Assembly (NCBI GenBank): GCA_019120275.1
Contig: DWVL01000031.1
Coordinates: 1 to 52,753 of the forward strand
Direction: 5' to 3'
Origin: Candidatus Mediterraneibacter excrementavium
GTDB taxonomy: Bacteria; Bacillota; Clostridia; Lachnospirales; Lachnospiraceae
DNA: 52,753 bases
The notes below the pieces were generated by a model that ran no database searches, was not told the DNA's origin, and saw nothing but the letters and a program-made list of their open reading frames with translations. Position 1 is the first letter of the stretch, and every line of letters begins with the position of its first letter. Made by a program: the position numbers and the translations under genes. Shown here in pieces: positions 15,632 through 23,572 of the stretch.

Positions 15632-17536
15632 TTATTTCTTGTCTTTTTTCATGCAGCGTGTGTACAGATAGATCAGCAGCAGAATGAAGACAACAAGGCT
15701 TACCGGTTGCGGAGTCGTGAAACCGAATTTCTCGCTCAGGTTGATCACGGAATCCACTTCGAGTACGGCAAGTACTGCCAGCACGATACCCATGATGCCT
15801 TCGCCGGCAATCAGACCGGATGTAAAGAGAACGCCTCTGTCGCCGCGCTCTTTCTTCTCTGCGTCTGAGCCTTTGATCTTCTCAACGATGAAACGTACAA
15901 CACCGCCGGCCATGATGCCTGCACTTAAGCTGAACGGCAGGTACATACCAACTGCGAACGGCATAACCGGCACTTTCAGGATCTCAGCCATAACAGCCAC
16001 GAAGACACCAATGAAGATCAGCGCCCACGGAAGCTCTGCGTTCATGATACCCTCGACGAGCATCTTCATCATGGTCGCCTGCGCTGCCGGGAGCTGCTCG
16101 CTTCCGTATCCCCATGCCTCATTGAGGAGGTAGAGTACGAAGCCGACCGCTGCCGCGGAAACTACAACGCCGAGCATCTCACCGAGCTGCTGTTTCTTCG
16201 GCGTAGCGCCTACGATGAAACCGGTCTTCAGGTCCTGTGATGTATCGCCGGCGATGGCCGCTACGATACAGATCACGCCGCCGATGGCGATGGCGCCCAC
16301 CATACCTGTCGTGCCGTCTGTTCCTGTTGCTTTCAGGAGCAGCGTAGCGATGATCAGTGTGGCGATAGCCATACCGGATACCGGGTTGTTGGAAGAACCG
16401 ATCAGGCCGACCATACGTGAGGATACGGAGGCAAAGAAGAATCCGAAGATCACGATGATCAGAGAACCGAATGGATTAACCGGGAATGCCGGGAGCAGCC
16501 AGATCAGGATCACGATCGCTGCAAGGATCACAAGCAGGAATGACATCGGAAGATCCTGCTGTGTACGCAGGGCGTTCTTCTGTGCGTGCTTCTTGCTGAG
16601 GCTGGCCATTGCCTGCTTGAATGTGCGGACGATCAGCGGGAATGTCTTTACAAGGCTGATCATACCGCCGGCAGCAACGGCGCCGGCGCCGATGTATTTA
16701 ATATAGTTGCTCCACAGGGCGGACGGGCCGTCAGCTGCGAGCATCTCGCTGATCGGGGCTGTGCCCGGGTAGATCGTCGCGTCACCACCGAACAGTGCGA
16801 TGGCCGGCATGAGCACGAACCAGCTTAAGGTACCGCCGGCCAGCATGTAGCTGGAGATCTTCGGTCCGCAGATGAAGCCCACACCAGCCAGTGACGGGAG
16901 CACCTGGATACCGATCTGAGATCCGGCATAACCCTGGAATGCGTATCCGATCTCGCTGGGGAAAAGTTTCAGTCCGTCAGCGATGAATTTGTAAAATGCA
17001 GCGATGCCAAGTCCCGTGAATACAGAACCGGCCTTGCTGCCGCCTTCCTCACCTGCCAGAAGGACTTCCGCACATGCAGTTCCTTCCGGGAACGGCAGTG
17101 TGCCGTGCTCTTCTACGATGAGCGCCTGGCGCAGCGGCACCATGAAGCAGACTCCGAGGAGACCGCCGAACAGTGCGATGAAGAAAATTGTTACAATGCT
17201 TGGAAATTCGATCTTGCCTTCCTCTGCCCACAGGAACAGTGCCGGAAGTGTGAAGATCGCACCTGCTGCAAGAGACTCACCGGCGGAACCGATCGTCTGT
17301 ACAAGGTTGTTCTCAAGGATGGAATCTCTTCTGAGGATCACACGGATGATACCCATGGAGATAACGGCCGCCGGGATGGAAGCGGAGATGGTCATTCCGA
17401 CTAACAGTCCCAGGTATGCATTGGCAGCGCCGAATACAATGGCGAGAAGACAACCGATCACAGCAGAGGTTACCGTAAATTCCGGGACGATCTTGTCCGC
17501 CGGGATATACGGCTTGAACTCGTTTTTGTTGTCCAT
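15632..17536 (-). CDS. OPT-family oligopeptide (or metal-chelate) transporter
   Basis: A 634-residue membrane protein with about 14-16 helices, typical of bacterial OPT transporters. Recognisable stretches are VFGAANAYLGLLVGMTISASIPAAV, TIGSAGESLAAGAIFTLPAL, GTLPFPEGTACAEVL, GLIGSSNNPVSGMAIATL and AGDTSQDLKTGFIVGATP. Family members import small peptides or metal-siderophore chelates with protons. It is first in a minus-strand unit with the PqqD-like and membrane-anchored proteins. An extended -10 TGATATAAT (17588-17596, minus) lies about 50 bases before the ATG. Confidence 0.92.
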   Translation of the reverse strand: MDNKNEFKPYIPADKIVPEFTVTSAVIGCLLAIVFGAANAYLGLLVGMTISASIPAAVISMGIIRVILRRDSILENNLVQTIGSAGESLAAGAIFTLPALFLWAEEGKIEFPSIVTIFFIALFGGLLGVCFMVPLRQALIVEEHGTLPFPEGTACAEVLLAGEEGGSKAGSVFTGLGIAAFYKFIADGLKLFPSEIGYAFQGYAGSQIGIQVLPSLAGVGFICGPKISSYMLAGGTLSWFVLMPAIALFGGDATIYPGTAPISEMLAADGPSALWSNYIKYIGAGAVAAGGMISLVKTFPLIVRTFKQAMASLSKKHAQKNALRTQQDLPMSFLLVILAAIVILIWLLPAFPVNPFGSLIIVIFGFFFASVSSRMVGLIGSSNNPVSGMAIATLIIATLLLKATGTDGTTGMVGAIAIGGVICIVAAIAGDTSQDLKTGFIVGATPKKQQLGEMLGVVVSAAAVGFVLYLLNEAWGYGSEQLPAAQATMMKMLVEGIMNAELPWALIFIGVFVAVMAEILKVPVMPFAVGMYLPFSLSAGIMAGGVVRFIVEKIKGSDAEKKERGDRGVLFTSGLIAGEGIMGIVLAVLAVLEVDSVINLSEKFGFTTPQPVSLVVFILLLIYLYTRCMKKDKK

Positions 17537-17587
17537 GTTTTTTCATTCCTTTCTGAATTTTAACGACTTCTTAACGCAGTCTTAGCT

Positions 17588-17596
17588 ATTATATCA
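17588..17596 (-). promoter_or_regulatory. Extended -10 promoter of the OPT gene
   Basis: TGATATAAT on the minus strand, with no good -35, fitting an extended -10 promoter. Confidence 0.5.
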
Positions 17597-17647
17597 CTTG
17601 ACCACATTAAAGGGAAGAAGAATTTGATGAATTTTATCATAAAATGT

Positions 17648-17691
17648 TTGACGCATCTTAAAATTGCACATACAATAGTTGCAGATACAAT
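17648..17691 (+). promoter_or_regulatory. ABC exporter promoter with two MarR-type operators
   Basis: TTGACG (17648-17653), 17 bases, TACAAT (17671-17676). Two near-identical palindromic sites, ATTGCACATACAAT (17663-17676) and GTTGCAGATACAAT (17678-17691), lie 15 bp apart over the -10 and the start. The MarR gene at the end of the operon is the likely repressor. Confidence 0.7.
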
Positions 17692-17712
17692 AATTAAGAG
17701 GTGATATCTGAA

Positions 17713-19440
17713 ATGCTGAGGCGTATTTTTTCCTATATCGGATCGTACCGGAAGTATCTGGTCCTGGCTGTCCTGTGCATTACGGCGGAGTCGCTCTTTG
17801 AGCTGATCATCCCGCTGATCATGGCGGATATCGTGGATATCGGCGTGGCGGCCCGGGATCAGGCCTACATCTTCCGGCAGAGCGGGCTGATGCTCGTCTG
17901 CGCGGCGCTGGCCCTGGGACTTGGGATCGGGAGCGCGCAGTTCGCAGCTCTGGCCGGCCAGGGACTGGGCGCCAATTTAAGGGAGACGGAGTATGCGAAG
18001 CTGCAGCAGTTTTCCTTTGCGAATGTGGATCATTTCCAGCTGTCCTCCCTTGTCACCCGGATGACCAGCGATGTGACCAATATCCAGAACAGTATCTCCA
18101 GCGGCATGCGGCCGGCGTGCAGAGGCCCGGTCATGCTGGTGGCGGCTACGGCGGTGGCATTTTCCATCAATTCAAGGCTGGCCCTGGTCTTTCTGGTGGC
18201 GCTGCCCACGCTGGCCCTCTGCCTCTTCCTGATCATCCGGAAGGTGCGGCCGCTCTACGGAAAGATGCAGGAGGCTATTGATCTGGTGAATCGGATCATC
18301 CAGGAGAACCTGACCGCGATCCGGGTCGTCAAGGCCTATGTGCGCGGGGACTATGAGATCGGCAAATTCGGGGAGGTCAACACCAATCTCCAGACCCAGT
18401 CCGAGCGTGCCTTCCGGATCGCCACCACCAACATGGCGGCCATGCAGTTCGTGATGTACGGGACGATCCTGGGCATCCTCTGGTTCGGGGGCGGCATGAT
18501 CCGGACGGGGTCCATGCAGGTGGGCGCGCTGACCGGATTTCTGAGCTATGTGCTCCAGATCCTGAATTCCCTGATGATGATCTCCAATATCTTCCTCATG
18601 CTGACCCGCTCGCTTGCCTCGGGCAGACGGATCATCGAAGTGCTGGACGAGGAGATCGACATTACAGAGGACCAGGCGGAGGATATCGAAGTGGAGCGGG
18701 GCGAGATCGAGTTCCGCCACGTGTATTTTAAATATAAGGAAGAAGCGGCAGAGCCGGTGCTCTCGGATATCACCTTCCATATCCGGGCCGGCCAGACGGT
18801 GGGGATCGTAGGGCAGACCGGCTCCGCCAAGACGACGCTGGTGCAGCTCATTCCCAGGCTCTATGACATTACATCCGGAGAGCTCCTGATCGACGGGGTG
18901 CCGGTGGAGCGGTATCCGCTCCGGCATCTGCGGGATGCGGTCTCCATGGTGCTGCAGAAGAATACGCTTTTCTCGGGGACGCTGAAGGAGAACCTTCTGT
19001 GGGGAGATAAGGATGCCTCCCAGGAGGAGATCGAAGAGGCCTGCCGGATCGCCGGCGCGGATGAATTCATCGGCCGGCTGGAGAACGGCTATGATACGGA
19101 AATGGGGCAGGGCGGCGTCAATGTCTCCGGCGGCCAGAAGCAGCGTCTCTGCATCGCCCGTGCCATCCTGAAGAAACCGAAGGTGCTGATCCTGGATGAC
19201 TCCACCAGTGCGGTGGATACGGCGACGGAAGCGCGGATCCGGGAGAGGCTGGCGCGGAAACTGCCGGATATGACGAAGATCATCATTGCCCAGCGCATAT
19301 CTTCGGTGCGGCATGCCGACCAGATCCTTGTGCTGGACGACGGGAAGATCCGGGGTATGGGAACCCACGAAGAACTGCTGCGGGATAACCGGATCTATCA
19401 GGAAATCTATGAATCTCAGAAGGAAGGAGCGGATCTGTAA
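17713..19440 (+). CDS. ABC exporter half-transporter A (degenerate-site subunit)
   Basis: A 575-residue exporter subunit with six membrane helices, then an ATPase domain with Walker A GQTGSAKTT, signature VSGGQKQR and Walker B LILDDSTSAVD. The residue after Walker B is Asp, not the catalytic Glu, while the signature is canonical; this is the normal pattern for one partner of BmrC/BmrD- or LmrC/LmrD-like heterodimers. The start is the ATG at 17713 after AGAGGTG; a GTG 12 bases earlier lies inside that ribosome-binding site. It overlaps the partner gene by one base. Likely role: drug or toxic compound export. Confidence 0.92.
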   Translation: MLRRIFSYIGSYRKYLVLAVLCITAESLFELIIPLIMADIVDIGVAARDQAYIFRQSGLMLVCAALALGLGIGSAQFAALAGQGLGANLRETEYAKLQQFSFANVDHFQLSSLVTRMTSDVTNIQNSISSGMRPACRGPVMLVAATAVAFSINSRLALVFLVALPTLALCLFLIIRKVRPLYGKMQEAIDLVNRIIQENLTAIRVVKAYVRGDYEIGKFGEVNTNLQTQSERAFRIATTNMAAMQFVMYGTILGILWFGGGMIRTGSMQVGALTGFLSYVLQILNSLMMISNIFLMLTRSLASGRRIIEVLDEEIDITEDQAEDIEVERGEIEFRHVYFKYKEEAAEPVLSDITFHIRAGQTVGIVGQTGSAKTTLVQLIPRLYDITSGELLIDGVPVERYPLRHLRDAVSMVLQKNTLFSGTLKENLLWGDKDASQEEIEEACRIAGADEFIGRLENGYDTEMGQGGVNVSGGQKQRLCIARAILKKPKVLILDDSTSAVDTATEARIRERLARKLPDMTKIIIAQRISSVRHADQILVLDDGKIRGMGTHEELLRDNRIYQEIYESQKEGADL

Positions 19441-21287
19441 TGGCGAGATACACGGGATACAAACGGCCGAAAGATACCCGCAGGGCGCTGTGGGAACTGC
19501 TCCGCTATATGGGCCATCACCGGTGGCTCATGCTGCTGGTGGCGGTGCTCGTGTGCATCAGTACCGGCGCCAATGTAACGGGGACCTATCTGCTCAAACC
19601 GGTGATCAATGACTATATCCTGCCAGGGGACGTACAGGGGCTGATCCTGGCGCTCCTTTTCATGGGCGGCATGTATCTGTGCGGCGCCCTGTCTACATTC
19701 TGGTATAACCGGCTGATGGTGAAGACGTCCCAGAAAGTGGTGGGGGATATCCGCCGGGATCTGTTCGCCCATGTGCAGACCCTGCCGCTTAAATATTTCG
19801 ACGCCAATACCCATGGCGAGCTGATGAGCCGTTTTACCAATGATGTGGATACGATCCAGGAGGCGCTGAACAACAGTTTTACCATGGTGATCCAGAGCGC
19901 CCTGACGCTTACCGGCACGGTGGTGATGCTGATCGTGCTGAATGTGCGGATGGCGCTGATCGTGATCATATTTCTGCTGGTCATGTTCTGGTTCATCAAA
20001 TGGAACGGGAAGCGGAGCAAAGAATATTTTGACCGGCAGCAGGCATGCCTGGCCGATATCAACGGATTTACGGAAGAGATGGTGGCCGGGCAGAAGGTCG
20101 AGAAGATCTTTAACCATGAGGAAGAGGATATGAAAGTCTTCCGGGAGAAGAACGGGAAACTCCGCACGGCGTCGACAAAGGCGCTTGCCTATTCTTCCAT
20201 GATGATCCCAAGCATCGTCAGCCTGTCCTACGGATGCTATGCGGTGTCGGCCTGCGCGGGCGCGCTCCTTGCCATTGCCGGGATGATGGACCTTGGAAGC
20301 CTGGCGGCCTATCTGGTCTATGTGCGCCAGAGCGCCATGCCGCTCAATCAGTTTACCCAGCAGATGAACTTCATCCTGTCGGCACTGGCCGGCGCGGAAC
20401 GCATTTTCGAAATGATGCACGAGGAGCCGGAACCCGATGAAGGGACCGTGACGCTGGTGCGGACGCCGGGCGGAACGGCCGGACAGGAGAGCTGGACGGC
20501 AGACGGCGGAAGCGGCTGGGCATGGAAAGAGGAAGACGGGACGCTCACGCCTCTTAAGGGGGACGTCCGGTTTGAAAATGTGGTCTTCGGCTATGTGCCG
20601 GGACAGAACGTGCTGGACGGCATCAGCCTGTATGCGAAGCCGGGGCAGAAGATCGCCTTTGTGGGCTCCACGGGCGCAGGCAAGACGACGATCATCAATC
20701 TCATCAACCGGTTCTATGAGATTAGGAGCGGGCGCATCCTCTATGACGGGATCGATATCCGGCGGATCCGGAAGGACGATCTGCGCCGGTCCCTCGGCAT
20801 GGTGATCCAGGATACCCATCTTTTTACGGGGACCATTGCTGACAATATCCGCTACGGCCGGCCGGAGGCGACGGATGAGGAAGTTGTGGCCGCGGCGAAG
20901 CTGGCCAGCGCGGATTCCTTTATCCGGAGGCTGCCGGACGGATACGAGACCATGCTGTACAGCGACGGCAGCAATCTGTCCCAGGGCCAGCGACAGCTCC
21001 TGGCCATCGCCCGGGCAGCCGCAGCGCAGGCGCCGGTTCTGATCCTTGACGAGGCCACCTCCTCGGTGGATACGCGGACCGAGCGGCTGATCGAGAAGGG
21101 CATGGACGCCCTGATGGAAGGCCGGACGGTCTTCGTGATCGCCCACCGGCTCTCAACCGTGCGCAATTCCAAGGCGATCCTGGTGCTGGAGCACGGGACG
21201 GTCATCGAGCGGGGCAGCCATGAAGAACTGCTGGATCAGAGAGGCAGATATTATCAGCTCTATACGGGCATGTATGAACTGGAGTAG
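19440..21287 (+). CDS. ABC exporter half-transporter B (catalytic-site subunit)
   Basis: A 615-residue partner of the preceding protein. Six membrane helices, then a 40-residue insertion (about 335-375, Gly/Trp rich) before the ATPase domain with Walker A GSTGAGKTT, signature LSQGQRQLL (Gln in place of Gly) and Walker B LILDEATSSVD with the catalytic Glu. The altered signature here and altered Walker B in the partner together make one degenerate and one working site, as in heterodimeric exporters. Starts on TAATG at 19440, so translation is coupled. A MarR gene follows. Confidence 0.93.
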   Translation: MARYTGYKRPKDTRRALWELLRYMGHHRWLMLLVAVLVCISTGANVTGTYLLKPVINDYILPGDVQGLILALLFMGGMYLCGALSTFWYNRLMVKTSQKVVGDIRRDLFAHVQTLPLKYFDANTHGELMSRFTNDVDTIQEALNNSFTMVIQSALTLTGTVVMLIVLNVRMALIVIIFLLVMFWFIKWNGKRSKEYFDRQQACLADINGFTEEMVAGQKVEKIFNHEEEDMKVFREKNGKLRTASTKALAYSSMMIPSIVSLSYGCYAVSACAGALLAIAGMMDLGSLAAYLVYVRQSAMPLNQFTQQMNFILSALAGAERIFEMMHEEPEPDEGTVTLVRTPGGTAGQESWTADGGSGWAWKEEDGTLTPLKGDVRFENVVFGYVPGQNVLDGISLYAKPGQKIAFVGSTGAGKTTIINLINRFYEIRSGRILYDGIDIRRIRKDDLRRSLGMVIQDTHLFTGTIADNIRYGRPEATDEEVVAAAKLASADSFIRRLPDGYETMLYSDGSNLSQGQRQLLAIARAAAAQAPVLILDEATSSVDTRTERLIEKGMDALMEGRTVFVIAHRLSTVRNSKAILVLEHGTVIERGSHEELLDQRGRYYQLYTGMYELE

Positions 21288-21300
21288 GAGGATCATTGTG

Positions 21301-21747
21301 ATGGAAATACGAAAAGAAACAGATATTAAGGTGCAGATCAGGAAGACCTTATTTGAGATCGAGCAGCAGAAGCGCGCCAGAGTCCAGAGATTCCTTCTGG
21401 AGATCGGCCTGACGCCGGGCCAGGGTCAGGCAAGGATCCTCTCTTCCCTTGCGGCGGCGGGCAATGTGACCCAGCGGGAGCTCGCGGATGCCTGTCTGGT
21501 GGATGTGACTACCATGTCCCGGACGCTGGACCGGCTGGAAGAGAAAGGCCTGATCCGGCGGGAGCGGGATCCCCAGAGCCGCCGGGCCTACCGGGTCGGC
21601 CTGACGGATGCGGGCAGGGAGACGGCGAAAAGGGTGGATGTTGGATTCGCAGAGCTGGAACAGATCCTGTGCGGAGGCCTGACGGACGGGGAACTCCGCG
21701 CACTTGCCGGATCCCTCCGGAAGATCCGGGAAAATCTGAATGAGTGA
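21301..21747 (+). CDS. MarR-family repressor of the ABC exporter
   Basis: A 148-residue winged-helix regulator: helix ...LLEIGLTPGQGQARILSSLAAAGNVTQRELADACLVDVTTMSRTLDRLEEKGLIRRERDPQSRRAYRVGLTDAGRE has the complete MarR HTH and wing (DPQSRRAYRV). AGGAGG lies nine bases before the ATG at 21301; the adjacent GTG at 21298 is an alternative. It is 13 bases behind the exporter pair and probably binds the two palindromes at 17663-17691, giving autoregulation that is relieved by an exported compound. Confidence 0.9.
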   Translation: MEIRKETDIKVQIRKTLFEIEQQKRARVQRFLLEIGLTPGQGQARILSSLAAAGNVTQRELADACLVDVTTMSRTLDRLEEKGLIRRERDPQSRRAYRVGLTDAGRETAKRVDVGFAELEQILCGGLTDGELRALAGSLRKIRENLNE

Positions 21748-21821
21748 TGCATTTTCAGGTGCGCATTATGTGGAAATGTGTTACACTTCTATCGGAAACC
21801 AAATGCAGGAGGCAGCTTTGA

Positions 21822-22586
21822 GTGGAAGCGTATACAAGTTTTGCGGAGGTATATGATACCTTCATGGATAATGTCCCCTATGAAGAGTGGGGCGGATATA
21901 TCCATCGCATGCTATGTGAAAATAACATAAACGACGGGATCCTGCTGGATCTGGGGTGCGGCACCGGGACCATGACGGAGCTTTTCGCGGGATTCGGCTA
22001 TGATATGATCGGCGTGGATAATTCCGCGGATATGCTGGAGATCGCCATGGAGAAGAAGGAAGTGTCCGGGCACGATATCCTTTATCTCCTGCAGGATATG
22101 CGGGCGTTCGAACTGTACGGCACGGTGCGGGCGGTGTTGAGCGTCTGCGATTCCGTGAATTATATGACGGATCCGGCGGACCTTCTCCAGGTGTTCCGGC
22201 TGGTCAACAATTACCTGGATCCCGGCGGCATTTTTATTTTTGATTTTAATACTGTCCATAAGTACCGGGACGTCATGGGCGACTGCACGATCGCGGAGGA
22301 CCGGGGAGAATGCAGTTTTATCTGGGATAATTATTATTATGAAGACGAACGGATCAATGAATATGATCTGACCTTATTTATCCGGGAACCCGGCCATGGA
22401 CCGGAGGAATTGTACCGGAAATACCGGGAGACCCACTATCAGAGAGGCTACACGCTGGAGGAGATAAAGGGACTGCTTAAAGAGGCGGGGTTGATTTTCC
22501 TGGATGCCCGGGACATGGACACGGAAGGCGCGGCGGCGGACGAGAGCGAGCGCATCTGTGTGACCGCACGGGAATCCGGGAAATAG
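21822..22586 (+). CDS. Class I SAM-dependent methyltransferase
   Basis: A 254-residue methyltransferase with motif I LLDLGCGTGTMTELFA (about 40-55), the acidic loop MIGVDNSADML, and LLQDMRAFEL. It resembles the small-molecule methyltransferases often near ribosome-silencing or translation genes in Firmicutes, but the substrate is unknown. The start is a GTG at 21822, ten bases behind AGGAGG; no ATG is available nearby. It runs into hslO after 32 bases. Confidence 0.85.
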   Translation: MEAYTSFAEVYDTFMDNVPYEEWGGYIHRMLCENNINDGILLDLGCGTGTMTELFAGFGYDMIGVDNSADMLEIAMEKKEVSGHDILYLLQDMRAFELYGTVRAVLSVCDSVNYMTDPADLLQVFRLVNNYLDPGGIFIFDFNTVHKYRDVMGDCTIAEDRGECSFIWDNYYYEDERINEYDLTLFIREPGHGPEELYRKYRETHYQRGYTLEEIKGLLKEAGLIFLDARDMDTEGAAADESERICVTARESGK

Positions 22587-22618
22587 CTATAGTTATAGAG
22601 AGAACAGGAGAATAGAAG

Positions 22619-23497
22619 ATGAGTGATTATATTGTAAGAGCGGCGGCTGCGAATACGCAGATTCGCGCGTTTGCGGCGGTGACAACAGAACTGGTGGAGG
22701 AGGCCAGACAGCGGCACGGTACAAGCCCGGTGGCGACGGCGGCCCTGGGAAGACTGCTGACCGGCGGCGTGATGATGGGCAGCATGATGAAAAATGCGAC
22801 CGATATGCTGACCATCCAGATCAAATGTTCCGGTCCGATCCGGGGGCTGACCGTAACGGCGGACAGCCAGGGGAATGTGAAAGGCTATGCATTTGACCCG
22901 GAGGTCATGCTCCCGCCGAAGAACGGCAAGCTGGATGTGGGCGGCGCACTGGGACAGGGCGTGATGACCGTGATCAAAGACATGGGCCTGAAAGAACCCT
23001 ACTCCGGACAGACGATTCTGCAGACCGGGGAGATCGCGGAAGACCTGACCTATTACTTCGCGACCTCAGAGCAGATTCCTTCCTCTGTGGGCCTTGGCGT
23101 ACTCATGGAAGGAGACAACACGGTCCGCTGCGCAGGCGGATTCATCGTGCAGGTCATGCCGTTTATCGAGGATGCAGTCCTGAACCGGCTGGAAGAAAAC
23201 ATCAAAAACATCCAGTCCGTGACCTCCATGCTGGACAATGGCCACACACCGGAAGAAATGCTCGCCCGGGTGCTGGACGGGCTGGATCTTGAGATTACAG
23301 ACACCATGCCGGCGAAATTTACCTGTAACTGCTCCAAAGAGCGGATCGAAAAAGCCATCATCAGCGTGGGGAAAAAAGAGATCCAGGCCATGATCGACGA
23401 TGGAAAAGACATCGAAGTAAAATGCCATTTCTGCAATACGGCGTACAATTATACGGTAGAAGAATTGCGGGGACTTTTGAAACGGGCCGCAAGATAA
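22619..23497 (+). CDS. hslO: Redox-regulated chaperone Hsp33
   Basis: A 292-residue holdase chaperone activated by oxidation. N-terminal domain contains VATAALGRLLTGGVMMGSMMK and GGALGQGVMTVIKD; the C-terminal redox switch has the four zinc ligands as CNC (in KFTCNCSKER) and CHFC. Normal family length. The first of two palindromic repeat elements begins within 20 bases after the stop. Confidence 0.97.
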   Translation: MSDYIVRAAAANTQIRAFAAVTTELVEEARQRHGTSPVATAALGRLLTGGVMMGSMMKNATDMLTIQIKCSGPIRGLTVTADSQGNVKGYAFDPEVMLPPKNGKLDVGGALGQGVMTVIKDMGLKEPYSGQTILQTGEIAEDLTYYFATSEQIPSSVGLGVLMEGDNTVRCAGGFIVQVMPFIEDAVLNRLEENIKNIQSVTSMLDNGHTPEEMLARVLDGLDLEITDTMPAKFTCNCSKERIEKAIISVGKKEIQAMIDDGKDIEVKCHFCNTAYNYTVEELRGLLKRAAR

Positions 23498-23508
23498 TGA
23501 TAAAAATG

Positions 23509-23557
23509 TGAAAAAAGTGTGAATAGGGACGTAGTAAAATTGAATTTTACTACGTCC
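23509..23557. repeat. Palindromic dispersed element, copy 1
   Basis: GTGAAAAAAGTGTGAA and a two-base spacer precede a 33-bp palindrome whose left arm is GGGACGTAGTAAAATT, followed by one central G and the exact inverse arm. The copy at 40994-41045 has the same palindrome and the same flank with one or two changes. It lies between the hslO stop and the nadE ribosome-binding site; no U run follows, so it is not an ordinary terminator. Confidence 0.92.
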
Positions 23558-23572
23558 CGGATGGAGGGAAAT

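Noticed and set aside
19416-21146. Long open frame antisense to the second ABC exporter gene (similar ones oppose nhaC, the phosphorylase and nadE)
   Set aside because: Composition is His/Arg/Gln/Asp-rich without any domain, as expected from the reverse strand of a real gene with biased codons.
23519-23572. In-frame GTG that would extend NadE upstream through the palindromic element
   Set aside because: No ribosome-binding site, and the extra residues would be encoded by the repeat; the ATG at 23573 has GGAGGG and gives the family N terminus.
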